NCBI GenBank assembly: GCA_947493335.1
Contig: CANLQO010000002.1
Location: 124,001 to 188,000 of the forward strand
Source: an uncultured Paracoccaceae bacterium
GTDB taxonomy: Bacteria > Pseudomonadota > Alphaproteobacteria > Rhodobacterales > Rhodobacteraceae
DNA length: 64,000 nt
Direction of reading: 5' to 3'
Made by a program: the position numbers and the translations under genes
Shown here: in pieces, positions 26,813 to 36,708 of the stretch
Numbering within the stretch: position 1 is the first letter of the stretch
Layout: each line of letters starts with the position of its first letter
The notes under the pieces: model-generated
What the model was told of the DNA's origin: nothing
The model's input: the letters and a program-made list of their open reading frames with translations, nothing else
The model's database searches: none

Positions 26813-28396
26813 TTAGTGCTTGAAATGGCGCATGCCGGTCAAGACCATCGCGATGCCCGCCTCATCTGCGGCGGCGATCACCTCGTCATCGCGCATCGAC
26901 CCGCCGGGTTGAATAACGCAAGTCGCCCCGGCGGCGGCAGCTTCCATCAGGCCGTCGGCAAATGGAAAAAACGCGTCAGACGCCACGGCAGAGCCCTTGG
27001 TCAACGCCGCTGGCAGGCCCAGCGCCTCGGCCATGCGTTCGGCCTTTTTGGCAGCGATCAATGCGGAGTCCAAGCGGCTCATTTGACCCGCACCAACACC
27101 AACAGTTGCCCCGTCCTTGACATAAACGATGGCGTTGGATTTGACGTGCTTGCCAACCTTCCACGCGAATTTCAGGTCCGCCATCTGCGCATCAGTCGGC
27201 TTGACCTTCGTCACAACGCGCAGATCGTCATCGGCGACATGGCCGGTGTCCTTGTCCTGCACAAGCATGCCCCCGGCAACCTGACGGTAAGTCAGCATTG
27301 GCGCGCGCGGGTCCGGCAGCGCGTCAGTGGTCAACAGGCGCAGGTTCTTCTTGCCTGCAAAGATGGCCTTGGCCTCGTCAGAGGCGCCCGGCGCGATGAC
27401 CACTTCGGTGAAAATCTCAACGATGGCCTTGGCAGTTTCTTCGTCAAGCGGCTGATTCAGTGCAACGATCCCGCCAAAGGCAGACGTCCGGTCGCAATCA
27501 AAGGCCTTTTGGTAGGCCTCTAGCAGGGTGGAACCTTGAGCCACGCCGCAGGGATTGGCGTGCTTGATGATGGCGACGGCGGGGCCGTCCTGAAATTCTG
27601 CCACCAGCTCGAACGCCGCATCGGTGTCGTTGATGTTGTTGTAAGACAGGTCCTTGCCCTGATGCTGGATCGCCGTCGCGACCCCGGGGCGGTCCGTGCC
27701 GTCGGTGTAGAAAGCCGCCGCCTGATGCGGGTTCTCGCCGTAGCGCATGGTCTGGCGATGTTCACCAGCGAAAGACCGACGGCGCGGCTCTGCCAGATCA
27801 GTCGCCCCGGCCATCCATGTGGAAACAGCAGTGTCATATGCGGCGGTGCGTCCATAGGCGGTCTGCGCGAGACGCTGACGGAACGCAAGCGTGGTCTGAC
27901 CCTGATGCGCGGCAAGCTCGGCCAGCAGCTCAGCGTAGTCGGCAACATCCGTCACCACATTGACGAAGGCGTGGTTCTTGGCGGCAGATCGGATCATCGC
28001 CGGACCGCCGATGTCGATATTTTCGATGCAGGTGGCAAAATCGGCACCTTTGGCAACTGTCGCTTCGAACGGATAGAGATTGACCACCAGCAGGTCGATC
28101 CCACCGATGCCGTGCTCCTCCATCGCTGCAACATGGCCCGTGTTATCGCGCACGGCGAGCAACCCGCCATGGACGACCGGGTGCAGGGTCTTCACCCGGC
28201 CATCCATCATTTCGGGGAAGCCCGTAACGTCGGCCACGTCTTTAACATCCAGCCCTTCGTCCCGCATTTGCTGAGCCGACCCGCCGGTCGACAGCAGCTC
28301 AACACCGTGGTCTGCCAATGCACGAGCCAGATCAATCATGCCAGTCTTGTCGGATACGGAAATCAACGCGCGGCGCACGGGATAAAGGTCAGTCAT
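26813..28396 (-). CDS. purH: Bifunctional AICAR formyltransferase/IMP cyclohydrolase PurH
   Basis: PurH carries out the last two steps of IMP synthesis. The 527-residue protein has the N-terminal cyclohydrolase domain ([36 protein letters not shown]) and the C-terminal transformylase domain ([37 protein letters not shown]). ATG 28396 gives the normal length and the family start [13 protein letters not shown]; an upstream ATG at 28459 is not used. The heparinase-like gene ends 16 bases before it on the same strand, so purH belongs to the rsmB-heparinase-purH series. Confidence 0.97.
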   Translation of the reverse strand: MTDLYPVRRALISVSDKTGMIDLARALADHGVELLSTGGSAQQMRDEGLDVKDVADVTGFPEMMDGRVKTLHPVVHGGLLAVRDNTGHVAAMEEHGIGGIDLLVVNLYPFEATVAKGADFATCIENIDIGGPAMIRSAAKNHAFVNVVTDVADYAELLAELAAHQGQTTLAFRQRLAQTAYGRTAAYDTAVSTWMAGATDLAEPRRRSFAGEHRQTMRYGENPHQAAAFYTDGTDRPGVATAIQHQGKDLSYNNINDTDAAFELVAEFQDGPAVAIIKHANPCGVAQGSTLLEAYQKAFDCDRTSAFGGIVALNQPLDEETAKAIVEIFTEVVIAPGASDEAKAIFAGKKNLRLLTTDALPDPRAPMLTYRQVAGGMLVQDKDTGHVADDDLRVVTKVKPTDAQMADLKFAWKVGKHVKSNAIVYVKDGATVGVGAGQMSRLDSALIAAKKAERMAEALGLPAALTKGSAVASDAFFPFADGLMEAAAAGATCVIQPGGSMRDDEVIAAADEAGIAMVLTGMRHFKH

Positions 28397-28412
28397 CAAG
28401 GGTCCCCAGGGT

Positions 28413-30203
28413 TTAGTCGTCCAAGCCGCCGGGTGCAGGCGCAAGATCGCGGACCACATCAGGCGTGTCCTGCGCCTTGCTCAACGTCCAGCGCACGCGG
28501 GTCGCATAGGCCATTGCGGCCCCGGATAAAACCACCTGTTGCGCATGTCGGGGCTTTATTCGCCCGTTTTCGAGGTAAACTGAGGGTTCAAGCGACAATT
28601 CTGCGGTGCCGTCGTGGCGAAACACCCAAATCTCACCGGATTTGAGCGCCAGCGATACCGCCGCCCCACCCAGATCAACGGAAGCCTCGACATCGGGGTG
28701 CAGGTGAAAACGGATGGCATAGGGCACGCCCTGAAGCGCCGTCATATCGAGGGCACGATCAAATCGGGCCTTGTCGCTGTCATTTAGCGTGGTGATGAGG
28801 TCTTCGCCTACCAGGCCGCGACCATGGGTTGCCATGTCGAGAATACGAGCGTGGGTGAGGCCATGGGTCGGCTGAAACCCGTTGTGAGACAGCTCCAATC
28901 GCTTGCCGTCGTCAAGGGTTGAAACCTCGCAATGGACCAGTTCCGGCGCATCGACAAGCATTTCCTGCTGGCCTTGCGACAACCGGCCCGGCGCGCCAAG
29001 ACGGGATGAAGAATAGCCTGCCAGCCCAAGCGTAGAATGGCTGGGGGTTGCCCGGCCAGCACGGCGCCAGTCGGGACCAAAACTGGCCCCTGATCCACAG
29101 TTCACGATCAACGGGCGACGACCGGAAGTCAGTTCAAACGCCAGCGTCGAAGCATGAGCGTTCACCGATGGCTCGCCTGTTGGTGGTGGGCTCGCATCCG
29201 CGATCAGAGAGGTTCGTCCGGCACTAACCCGGACATAGCCCATATGCAACCCCTCGCCCGGTTGGGTGCGTACCGCGCAAGTTGCCAATGCCGTATCAAG
29301 CCGCCCGTCGATCCCGCGCCCGCCGCCATGAAACCGGGCCAGCCCGCCATCAGAATGGCGCAAGGCGCGTAACGTTGGGGCGACACGGGCAATTGCATCC
29401 GTAAGCGGCGCAGGCGGTGTCCTGTCCGATTCGCCGATGGCCTGCACTGCCCAATTGAGCAGGGTAAACACCTCTAGCAGTTCTTCTGGATTGCGGGTCG
29501 GGATGCCGCCCTGTCCGTTAATCTGGCGGTCGCAATCCTCGGCCAGCGCGACGATTGCGGGGCCGACGTGTTTTTCCATGCCTTCAAGCGACAGACCCGC
29601 ATAGATCATGCCGGTCAGCGCCTCGAAGCGCGGCAGCCCGGCCCGAGCAGAGCGCCAGCGCTTGGAAAGAAACAGGGTCTGACGCCCAAGGCTGCGAAAG
29701 AACCGCTCGCTTTCGTTTTTTTCGATGCCACGGAGCAGAAAAATGCCGTGGTTGATCCAGCGGATCAGACGGCGCCCGGTCAGGTCCGGTGTCCACCCGG
29801 GGCCGGAACCATTGCCGTAGCGTGTGATCCAGTCCTGCACCCAGGCCTGCCCTTTTTCACGCGCGCGGGTATCGCCGACTGCAGCAAGATCATCCAGCCA
29901 GGCACAGCCCTGCGTTTCAGAGGTCACCAGCGCATCGCCTGAAATGTCCCAGACGGATCCATCCTTGGTTTCCGTCAGCGTGCCGGCAAACAAGAGGTTC
30001 CCGGCAACAAGTTGCCGACCACGTGCGAAATGGCCGATTGTGCGTGGCTCCGGCGCGGTCACAAAAGCCGTCGCGGGCTTTGCACGCGCCGCACGGCGCG
30101 CGGCAACGCGATGCATGAAAGCCGTGCGTCTTGCACGCCATGTCTGCGGATCGGCCAATTTCTGCTGCCTCTTTGAGCGGGGTAATGCCGCCTTCTTTGT
30201 CAC
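28413..30203 (-). CDS. Heparinase II/III family protein
   Basis: This 596-residue protein has an N-terminal alpha/alpha toroid (residues about 100-330; [33 protein letters not shown]) and a C-terminal beta domain ([47 protein letters not shown]). In alphaproteobacteria this gene sits steadily between rsmB and purH. The real substrate is unknown; a lyase acting on an envelope or uronic-acid polysaccharide is the family guess. The basic N-terminus has no obvious signal peptide, which is odd for a polysaccharide lyase. Confidence 0.9.
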   Translation of the reverse strand: MTKKAALPRSKRQQKLADPQTWRARRTAFMHRVAARRAARAKPATAFVTAPEPRTIGHFARGRQLVAGNLLFAGTLTETKDGSVWDISGDALVTSETQGCAWLDDLAAVGDTRAREKGQAWVQDWITRYGNGSGPGWTPDLTGRRLIRWINHGIFLLRGIEKNESERFFRSLGRQTLFLSKRWRSARAGLPRFEALTGMIYAGLSLEGMEKHVGPAIVALAEDCDRQINGQGGIPTRNPEELLEVFTLLNWAVQAIGESDRTPPAPLTDAIARVAPTLRALRHSDGGLARFHGGGRGIDGRLDTALATCAVRTQPGEGLHMGYVRVSAGRTSLIADASPPPTGEPSVNAHASTLAFELTSGRRPLIVNCGSGASFGPDWRRAGRATPSHSTLGLAGYSSSRLGAPGRLSQGQQEMLVDAPELVHCEVSTLDDGKRLELSHNGFQPTHGLTHARILDMATHGRGLVGEDLITTLNDSDKARFDRALDMTALQGVPYAIRFHLHPDVEASVDLGGAAVSLALKSGEIWVFRHDGTAELSLEPSVYLENGRIKPRHAQQVVLSGAAMAYATRVRWTLSKAQDTPDVVRDLAPAPGGLDD

Positions 30204-30228
30204 AGATTAACCTGCGTTAACTTCTCTG

Positions 30229-31497
30229 TCACGCCGCTTTGACAAGAACCGCCATATAAAACCCGTCCATTCCGCCCTGTTCTGGCCAATAGTCTGGGCG
30301 CAAACGCAGTCCGCCCTCTTCGGTGATCCACGCAGGATCAAGACCGGGGCGATCCAATGCAGCGCGATCTGCGGTCAGGTTATGGCGGGTCAGCGCCTCT
30401 TCCACCTGCACCTCACCTTCGTCAGGCAAAAGCGAGCAGGTGCAAAAAACCAATCGCCCGCCGGGACACAGAAGGGTCAATGCATGGTCGATCATGGCGG
30501 CTTGTTGGTCAATCAGCATGGCAAACTCTGCCCCGTCCTTGGCATAGGGCAGGTCCGGATGCCGACGGATCGTGCCGGTTGCAGAACAGGGTGCATCCAG
30601 CAAAACCGCGTCCCATTGACCGGTCACATCAAAGGCATCGCTGATCCGGGTTTCAGCCTGCAACCCGGTACGGGTCAAATTCTCTGCCACCCGCGCCATG
30701 CGGCTGGCAGAGGCGTCAACGGCTGTCACCAGCGCGCCTTTTGCGGCCAGTTGCAATGTCTTGCCGCCCGGTGCTGCGCAAAGGTCCAGCACTGATCGCC
30801 CTGCCACGTCTCCCAGCAGGCTCACCGGGATCGCGGCGGCGGCATCCTGCACCCACCAGTCACCTGCGGCGTAACCTGGCAGGGTCGAGACTTGCCCCGC
30901 GTCTGCCAGCCGCACTGATCCCGTCGGCAAAAGCATGCCACCCGTGGCTTTTGCGACGGCAACTGGGTCTTTGGCCGAAAGATCAAGTGGCGCACCAGCA
31001 AAATGCGCCTTTTCCATCCCAGCCATCGCCTTGCGCCCCCATGCAGCGACCAAGGGCTGCCGCAACCATGGCGGCATGATTGGTGTCTGCGCCTTGGCCC
31101 AATCCTCTGCCTTCACTTTGCGCAACACCGCGTTGACCAACCCTTTGAGATTGCTGGTGCGCTTGTTGCGCGCAACAATTTCGACGTAGGCATTGACGAC
31201 GCCATGGGGGGCTTCGCCTGCACCAATCTCTGCCACACCAAGGCGCAAGGCATTTTGCACGAAGACCGGCGGGTTTTTCTTCAGATGCGGTTTAAGAAGC
31301 CGATCCGCGCGGTCCAACCCGCGCAACCCATCGGTCGCGAGCCGCTGGGCGCGGGCACGATCCGGCGCATCCAGCCGATCCAGCGCGCCACTGCCTACGA
31401 GTTCAGACATCAACCGGCCCTCTGTCGTGACCTGTTGCAGCAAGTGGTGGGCGGCTCGACGCGGAGCGATGCCGGATGTGTCAGGCTTGTCTGTCAT
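30229..31497 (-). CDS. rsmB: 16S rRNA (cytosine-C5) methyltransferase, RsmB type
   Basis: This 422-residue protein has an N-terminal NusB-like helical domain (residues about 1-140) and a C-terminal SAM-dependent m5C methyltransferase domain. The SAM site is DLCAAPGGKTLQL, the motif IV cysteine is in LLDAPCSATG, and the catalytic motif VI cysteine is in CTCSLLPDEGE. It modifies C967-type sites of 16S rRNA. It starts the minus-strand unit rsmB-heparinase-purH and is divergent from the SDHAF4-like gene 25 bases away, so promoters must overlap. Confidence 0.94.
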   Translation of the reverse strand: MTDKPDTSGIAPRRAAHHLLQQVTTEGRLMSELVGSGALDRLDAPDRARAQRLATDGLRGLDRADRLLKPHLKKNPPVFVQNALRLGVAEIGAGEAPHGVVNAYVEIVARNKRTSNLKGLVNAVLRKVKAEDWAKAQTPIMPPWLRQPLVAAWGRKAMAGMEKAHFAGAPLDLSAKDPVAVAKATGGMLLPTGSVRLADAGQVSTLPGYAAGDWWVQDAAAAIPVSLLGDVAGRSVLDLCAAPGGKTLQLAAKGALVTAVDASASRMARVAENLTRTGLQAETRISDAFDVTGQWDAVLLDAPCSATGTIRRHPDLPYAKDGAEFAMLIDQQAAMIDHALTLLCPGGRLVFCTCSLLPDEGEVQVEEALTRHNLTADRAALDRPGLDPAWITEEGGLRLRPDYWPEQGGMDGFYMAVLVKAA

Positions 31498-31522
31498 GAC
31501 CTGCGGCGTATATCACTGCATC

Positions 31523-31699
31523 ATGACCGACAAGACGACAGATTTACCCCCCGCTGCCCAGCGCGCGCTGGCCGAGGCCGAAGAGCGTCGCCGCGCTGCG
31601 AGCGATGCAGAAACACCCAAAGAATATGGGGGCCGCGAAGGCCCAGAGCCTGTCCGCTATGGCGATTGGGAAAAAAAGGGCATCGCGGTTGACTTCTGA
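31523..31699 (+). CDS. DUF1674 protein, succinate dehydrogenase assembly factor 4 type
   Basis: This 58-residue protein ends in the DUF1674/SDHAF4 signature KEYGGREGPEPVRYGDWEKKGIAVDF. Members help FAD-loaded SdhA assemble into complex II. The N-terminal half is Ala, Glu and Arg rich and probably helical. The open frame continues upstream into the rsmB antisense strand, but ATG 31523 gives the usual size. No sdh genes are in the window. The GNAT gene overlaps its stop. Confidence 0.92.
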   Translation: MTDKTTDLPPAAQRALAEAEERRRAASDAETPKEYGGREGPEPVRYGDWEKKGIAVDF

Positions 31700-32135
31700 C
31701 CCCGTCGCCCGCCGCCTGACGCGGGCTGATGCAGCCGAAATTATGCGCCTTTACGGTCACCTTGTTGCGCGCGAGCGCTTTCCAGAGGCAAGCGCCGCTC
31801 AGCCCGTGCTGGACAATATCCTGACACATCCCGGCACGTCGCTGCATGGGACTGCCATATCAGACCAGCTGACGGCGATGTGTACGATCCACATCTTGCC
31901 CAACATGACCCGCGCCCAGCGCCCCTATGCGCTAATTGAGAACGTGGTGAGCGACCCTGCGCATCGCGGGAAGGGCCATGCCAGGATAGCGATGAACCAC
32001 GCCATTGGCGCCGCTTGGGCCGCAGACTGCTACAAAGTCATGCTGCTGAGTGGATCGGCGGACGGGCACGGGTTTTATCCGCGTCTTGGGTTTGATGGTG
32101 ACGCGAAACGCGGCTTTATCCTGCGCCGACCCTAG
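31689..32135 (+). CDS. GNAT-family N-acetyltransferase
   Basis: This GNAT-fold protein is about 148 residues long: VRRLTRADAAEIMRLYGHL-like first helix, the acetyl-CoA-binding NVVSDPAHRGKGHARIAMNHAI near residue 80 (V-x-x-x-x-R-G-x-G) and the C-terminal KVMLLSGSADGHGFYPRLGF. The substrate is unknown. No ATG suits the domain start. TTG 31689, overlapping the SDHAF4-like stop by 11 bases with AAGGG 8 bases upstream, gives a complete domain; ATG 31743 would cut the first strand. The start is therefore uncertain, while the family is clear. Confidence 0.8.
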   Translation: MTSDPVARRLTRADAAEIMRLYGHLVARERFPEASAAQPVLDNILTHPGTSLHGTAISDQLTAMCTIHILPNMTRAQRPYALIENVVSDPAHRGKGHARIAMNHAIGAAWAADCYKVMLLSGSADGHGFYPRLGFDGDAKRGFILRRP

Positions 32136-32494
32136 CGCAGACGAAATGACGCGCTGTCCCCCGCACCCTGATCGGTTGTAAAACGCATTTCATTGCCTGC
32201 CACTTCGACCAACTGGCAGTTATACGGGATGGGATCACCGCCCCATGACATTTCTCGGCAAAAGTATCCGTTTTCCCAGGACCAGGTGCCCGTCACGTCC
32301 CAGCCCATCGCCGACCCGCTGATCTGTCCAGCAGGCGCCACTTCCAGCGTCAGGTTGTACAACCGATTGGTCAAGTTCCTGTCGCCGATCAGAGACAAAA
32401 ACTCGGATTGGTCCGTTACGGGGCGATAGTCTTGTGCCTCTGCGGGCAACGCAAATCCAATGACAATCGCGGCAATGGTCAGTGCGGTCTTCAT
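32132..32494 (-). CDS. Small secreted protein of unknown function
   Basis: This 120-residue protein has a signal peptide (MKTALTIAAIVIGFALPAEAQ, cleavage after AEA) and a short mature domain containing two Cys (FCREMSWGGDPIPYNC) that may form a disulfide. The pattern GSAMGWDVTGTWSWENGYFCREM recalls small beta-sandwich proteins common in Rhodobacteraceae, but I cannot name it. It converges with the GNAT gene (4-base overlap of the ends). It stands alone, with dapB downstream on the same strand after the 3' end of this gene's promoter region. Confidence 0.75.
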   Translation of the reverse strand: MKTALTIAAIVIGFALPAEAQDYRPVTDQSEFLSLIGDRNLTNRLYNLTLEVAPAGQISGSAMGWDVTGTWSWENGYFCREMSWGGDPIPYNCQLVEVAGNEMRFTTDQGAGDSASFRLR

Positions 32495-32578
32495 CGGGGT
32501 CCTCCGTCATCTTTGCAAAAGATACGATGGACGGGCCGCCTTGGTTCAGTTTTCGCGACAGCCCCGGCAGCTTCTGGC

Positions 32579-33388
32579 CTAAAGCCCTAATACGTCCATC
32601 ATGTCGTAATGCCCGGGCTTTTTGTCCTGACCCCAAAGGGCCGCGCGAATGGCGCCACGAGCAAACAATGCCCGGTCCGTGGCCATATGGCGCAATACGA
32701 TGCGCTCACCGGGGGCGGCGAACATGACGTCATGTTCGCCAATGATGTCGCCGCCGCGAATGGCGGAAAATCCAATGTCACCGCGCTTTCGCGCGCCGGT
32801 GATCCCGTCGCGGCCGCTATCACGCACGTCCTTAAGGGACACGCCGCGCCCCTGCGCCGCTGCTTCACCCAGCATCAAGGCGGTGCCGGATGGCGCGTCC
32901 ACTTTGTGATGATGGTGCGCCTCGATCACTTCGATATCAAAGTCCTCATCAAGCGCCTCTGCCACCATGCGGGTCAGCTTAGTCAAGAGGTTCACACCCA
33001 AGGACATATTGCCGGCACGGACCACGACCGCGTGATGCGCGGCGTGGCCGATGGTCTCGATATCTTCATCGGTCAGACCCGTCGTGCCGATAACATGCAC
33101 GGCGCGGGCCTGTGCTGCCAACTCTGAAAACGCAACCGTTGCGGCGGGCGAGGTGAAATCGATCACTGCCTGCGCCTGCGCGAAGGCTGGCAGCGGATCA
33201 TCAGTGACAGTCACACCAATCGCCGCGCCCCCGATGGCAACGCCAACATCTTTCCCGACCCAATCGTGACCGGGTCGCTCTAACGCAGCGACCAGCTGGG
33301 CCTTGTCGCTGTCACCGATCAGCTTGATCAGCGTCTGCCCCATACGGCCAGACGCCCCTGTCACCACGATCCCCGGTAAATCTGTCAT
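32579..33388 (-). CDS. dapB: 4-hydroxy-tetrahydrodipicolinate reductase DapB
   Basis: DapB reduces 4-hydroxy-tetrahydrodipicolinate with NAD(P)H in the lysine/diaminopimelate pathway. The 269-residue protein has the nucleotide-binding [30 protein letters not shown], the [10 protein letters not shown] segment, and the family signature [19 protein letters not shown] with catalytic His and Lys. It is preceded on the same strand by the small P-loop gene (27-base gap). The position near rbfA-truB is common in Rhodobacteraceae. Confidence 0.97.
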   Translation of the reverse strand: MTDLPGIVVTGASGRMGQTLIKLIGDSDKAQLVAALERPGHDWVGKDVGVAIGGAAIGVTVTDDPLPAFAQAQAVIDFTSPAATVAFSELAAQARAVHVIGTTGLTDEDIETIGHAAHHAVVVRAGNMSLGVNLLTKLTRMVAEALDEDFDIEVIEAHHHHKVDAPSGTALMLGEAAAQGRGVSLKDVRDSGRDGITGARKRGDIGFSAIRGGDIIGEHDVMFAAPGERIVLRHMATDRALFARGAIRAALWGQDKKPGHYDMMDVLGL

Positions 33389-33415
33389 TGATCCGTTCCT
33401 TTTGGTTGCGACTTC

Positions 33416-33941
33416 TTAGCCCGGCGTGCCCGGGCTGGAAAGGGATTGGTCGGCGTCATGCACGACAACATTGAACCCCTCCACGGACGTCGGTGGCTCG
33501 AAGTGGCGGGCAATTTCATCAAACTGCGCATCTGTTGCGGCAAAGGGGTGATCGCCACGCGCGTTGCGGGCCCGAAGGCGGGCGCGGCACAGATCATCGG
33601 GGGGATCAAACAAATGCATCTGATGGGACACTGCAACCTGCGCAAGAATGTCCCGCAACCATTGCCGCGACGCTACTGTGTTAGCCGGAAAATCCAGCAC
33701 AACACACTGTCCCGCCCGCAACAGCACCACAACATGCGGCGCGACCACCCGACGCAGGCGTTCGGCAGCGCGCAGGTAATCCGGAATGGCATTTATCTCG
33801 CCCTCAAACAGAGTACTGAGCCAGTCATCCTCGCTGATCAGGATTGCGCCGTCACGGTCCGTCAGAGCACGGGCCAGCGTGGATTTTCCTGCCGCGATCT
33901 TGCCGCAAAACATATGCAATGTTGGTGTTGGATTGTTCATG
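33416..33941 (-). CDS. P-loop ATP-binding protein (AAA_33 kinase-like)
   Basis: About 174 residues with the Walker A motif MFCGKIAAGKSTLARAL near the N-terminus, then ISEDDWL, VVLDFPANTVASRQWLRDIL (Walker B-like) and the lid segment RARLRARNARGDHPFAAT. Small kinases of this type phosphorylate sugars, nucleosides or antibiotics; the substrate cannot be told. I prefer ATG 33941 because the Walker A then sits at the usual distance; ATG 33950 or 33976 would add 3 or 12 residues. It is probably co-transcribed with dapB and divergent from rbfA. Confidence 0.8.
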
Positions 33942-34181
33942 AAAACCATCTTTCTTTTGGGCGCTCCTCGCGCCATCGCTGTTCTAAAATTTCAAGCCAC
34001 CCGGCCCGGTCGATCAGGCCGGGAGGGTAATTGACATCCGCGCCGCGCGGGCAGGTTTCAGAACATGGGTTTTCATGCGGAGGCTATGACAAAGCCTTTG
34101 CCACTGGTCCAGAGCTTGCACAAAGTTGCAGAAGGACCATCGCACCTTGGCAACGCGCGCCCGAACGCTTAGGTGGACGCC

Positions 34182-34577
34182 ATGGCAAAGAACCGATCAT
34201 CCGAAGGGCGCGGCCCTTCTCAACGACAGTTGCGCGTTGGCGAACTGATCCGCCGCCGTCTGTCAGAGTTGCTGCAGCGAGGCGAAATCCACGATCCTGA
34301 TCTGGAGCGCATGTCGATCACCGTGGGTGAAGTGCGGTGTTCGCCGGATTTGGGCGTCGCAACGGCTTATCTGCTGCCGCTGGGCGGAGAGGGCAAAGAA
34401 GAGATGCTGGCGCTTTTGCGCAAGAACCGGCACGAAATCCGCCGCGAGGTGGGCAAGGCTTTGTCGATTAAGTTCACGCCCGAAATCCGGTTTCAAATCG
34501 ACGATACATTTGATCGCATGGATGCCACGCGGAAGCTGTTCGAAGACGGCCACGTCCGGCAGGATCTGGACGACTGA
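34182..34577 (+). CDS. rbfA: Ribosome-binding factor A
   Basis: RbfA is a KH-fold factor for 30S maturation. The 131-residue frame has the family pattern RQLRVGELIRRRLSELLQRG, the KH segment MSITVGEVRCSPDLGVATAYLLPLGG and FTPEIRFQIDDTFDRMDATRKLFED. ATG 34182 is preferred over the upstream GTG 34173. The last base overlaps the ATG of the next gene. The order rbfA - glycosidase - truB matches other Rhodobacteraceae. Confidence 0.95.
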   Translation: MAKNRSSEGRGPSQRQLRVGELIRRRLSELLQRGEIHDPDLERMSITVGEVRCSPDLGVATAYLLPLGGEGKEEMLALLRKNRHEIRREVGKALSIKFTPEIRFQIDDTFDRMDATRKLFEDGHVRQDLDD

Positions 34578-35287
34578 TGCGGGTGCTGGCGGCTCTGCTG
34601 GCGCTGTGGGCTGCGCCAGCGGCAGCGGTGATTTGCGAGGACTTGTCGTTTGAGGATCACAGCCTGACTGCCTGCACAGTGAATGCGGGCGAAGACCTGC
34701 GGCTTTTTCACACTAACGCCAATGGTGACGTTCTGGGTAGTTTCGGTGCGGTCGAGGATTATGCAGACGGCGCGCTGAGGTTCGCGATGAATGCTGGCAT
34801 GTATCACGACGACCGCGCACCGGTGGGACTGTTTCTGGCCGATGGGGTGGAAACGCAGCGGTTGATTACCTCGGACGGGCCCGGCAATTTTGGGCTGCTG
34901 CCCAATGGCGTATTCTGCTTTGGCAACGGCACGGCGCGGGTGATTGAAAGCCTGACCTATCAGGCAAATCCGCCTGCCTGCCGCTTCGCCACACAATCAG
35001 GACCAATGCTGGTGATTGACGGCGAGTTGCATCCTCGCTTTATCCCCAATGGAAGTTCCCAGTTTATCCGCAATGGAGTTGGCACCGCAGATGATCACAG
35101 CCGTGCAGTGTTTGTGATTTCCAACGATCCAATCAATTTTCACACATTTGGCCGGTTTTTCCGCGACGTGTTGGGCCTGCGACAGGCGCTTTACTTTGAC
35201 GGCAAGGTCAGCAGGCTTTATGCGCCCGAACTCGGGCGGGCGGACATCGGGTTTCAGCTTGGCCCGATCGTCGGTGTGGTGGAGTAG
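34577..35287 (+). CDS. Phosphodiester glycosidase (NAGPA/DUF2233) domain protein, exported
   Basis: This 236-residue protein has a signal peptide (MRVLAALLALWAAPAAAV) and a phosphodiester-glycosidase domain: LRFAMNAGMYHDDRAPVGLF, ITSDGPGNFGLLPNGVFCFG, CRFATQSGPMLVIDG, FIRNGVGTADDHSRAVFVIS and ALYFDGKVSRLYAP. The family includes the human uncovering enzyme that removes GlcNAc from a phosphodiester; in bacteria the substrate is probably a cell-wall or exopolysaccharide phosphodiester. Its ATG overlaps the rbfA stop by one base and truB follows after 6 bases, so it travels inside the translation-factor operon. Confidence 0.88.
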   Translation: MRVLAALLALWAAPAAAVICEDLSFEDHSLTACTVNAGEDLRLFHTNANGDVLGSFGAVEDYADGALRFAMNAGMYHDDRAPVGLFLADGVETQRLITSDGPGNFGLLPNGVFCFGNGTARVIESLTYQANPPACRFATQSGPMLVIDGELHPRFIPNGSSQFIRNGVGTADDHSRAVFVISNDPINFHTFGRFFRDVLGLRQALYFDGKVSRLYAPELGRADIGFQLGPIVGVVE

Positions 35288-35293
35288 ATTTGC

Positions 35294-36202
35294 ATGGCAC
35301 GTAGAAAAAAGGGCCGGGATATCTCGGGCTGGCTGGTGGTGGATAAACCCGCCGGGATCACCTCAACTGCGGTGGTGAACAAGGTGCGCTGGGCATTGGA
35401 AGCGAAAAAAGCTGGCCATGCCGGGACCCTGGATCCCGAAGCGACTGGTGTCTTGGCCGTGGCTCTGGGTGAGGCAACAAAGACAGTGCCCTATATCACC
35501 GACGCGCTAAAGGCCTATCAGTTCACTGTGCGGCTGGGGCAGTCCACCAATACCGACGACGCCGAGGGCGAGGTGATTGCGCAAAGCGACAACCGCCCCA
35601 CGGATGATGAGATCAAAGGCGCCCTGGGCCAGTTTGTTGGTGACATCATGCAAGTGCCCCCGCAGTTCTCGGCCGTCAAGATTGACGGCGAGCGGGCCTA
35701 TAAACGCGCGCGCGATGGTGAAGAGATGGACATCGCAGCGCGACCCCTATGGGTCGAGGAACTGTTACTGGTCGACCGGCCCGATGCGGATCATGTCACC
35801 TTGGAAATGACCTGCGGTAAAGGTGGCTATGTGCGTTCGATCGCGCGGGATCTGGGGGCAGCATTGGGCTGTTACGGCCATGTGCGCGAGTTGCGGCGCA
35901 TCTGGTCAGGTCCCTTCGATGCTGCTGATGGCGTCACGTTGGAACAGGTGGATGCAGAAGCACGCACACCAGACCTGGATACGCGACTATTGCCGTTGGA
36001 GGTGGGGCTTTCCGATCTGCCAGAGGTCCGTTGTCTCGCGGAAAGCGTCGCCAAACTGCGCAACGGCAACCCTGCCGAGGTTATCGCGAGTGATGCGAAC
36101 TATGGTGAAGATGTCTGGGCCTCATACGACGGTAAGGCTATCGCGGTCGGGCAATATCTGGGTGGCAAGATTCAGCCCAGCCGGGTCTTTGTCACCGGAT
36201 GA
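35294..36202 (+). CDS. truB: tRNA pseudouridine-55 synthase TruB
   Basis: TruB makes pseudouridine 55 in the T-loop of tRNAs. The 302-residue protein has [13 protein letters not shown], the catalytic Asp in [13 protein letters not shown] near residue 47, [19 protein letters not shown] and [16 protein letters not shown], with a C-terminal PUA-like tail. The stop overlaps the next gene start by 4 bases. It belongs to the rbfA operon. Confidence 0.97.
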   Translation: MARRKKGRDISGWLVVDKPAGITSTAVVNKVRWALEAKKAGHAGTLDPEATGVLAVALGEATKTVPYITDALKAYQFTVRLGQSTNTDDAEGEVIAQSDNRPTDDEIKGALGQFVGDIMQVPPQFSAVKIDGERAYKRARDGEEMDIAARPLWVEELLLVDRPDADHVTLEMTCGKGGYVRSIARDLGAALGCYGHVRELRRIWSGPFDAADGVTLEQVDAEARTPDLDTRLLPLEVGLSDLPEVRCLAESVAKLRNGNPAEVIASDANYGEDVWASYDGKAIAVGQYLGGKIQPSRVFVTG

Positions 36203-36708
36203 TAATTCGGGAACATCGGTCGGATGTTTGCTTGTCGTCGGCAAGTTATTCGGATTGTGAGACTTACCGTTATGACCTGACCCGGGAATGGGGCGCAGGA
36301 CGCAGGCTTCTTTATGTGATGCTCAATCCGTCCAAGGCTACAGAGCTGGCCAATGACCCCACAGTAGAACGCTGCGAACGGCGTGCCAGGGCGCTGGGTT
36401 ATGCCGCGTTCCGGGTGACGAACATCTTTGCACTGCGCGAAACGAACCCCCACGCGATGCGCAGACACGCAGAACCCAACGGACCGGACAATAACGCAGC
36501 CCTGACCAAGGGCGCAGCATGGGCCGATGACATACTGGCCGCATGGGGCACGCACGGTGCGCACCGTACGCGAGGGCCAAAGGTGGCGCAGATTTTGCGT
36601 GACACGGGCCAGCCGCTTTTCCATCTTGGTCTGACAAAGGACGGACATCCGCGCCACCCGCTGTATGTGGCCTACGCCCAACCTCTGATCCGGTGGACCG
36701 ATGATTGA
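36199..36708 (+). CDS. DUF1643 domain-containing protein
   Basis: This 169-residue soluble protein matches DUF1643: [33 protein letters not shown], the [14 protein letters not shown] segment and [19 protein letters not shown] at the end. The family is common but unassigned. It overlaps truB by 4 bases and the hydrolase gene by 8 bases, so it is translated from the same transcript. Confidence 0.9.
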   Translation: MIIREHRSDVCLSSASYSDCETYRYDLTREWGAGRRLLYVMLNPSKATELANDPTVERCERRARALGYAAFRVTNIFALRETNPHAMRRHAEPNGPDNNAALTKGAAWADDILAAWGTHGAHRTRGPKVAQILRDTGQPLFHLGLTKDGHPRHPLYVAYAQPLIRWTDD

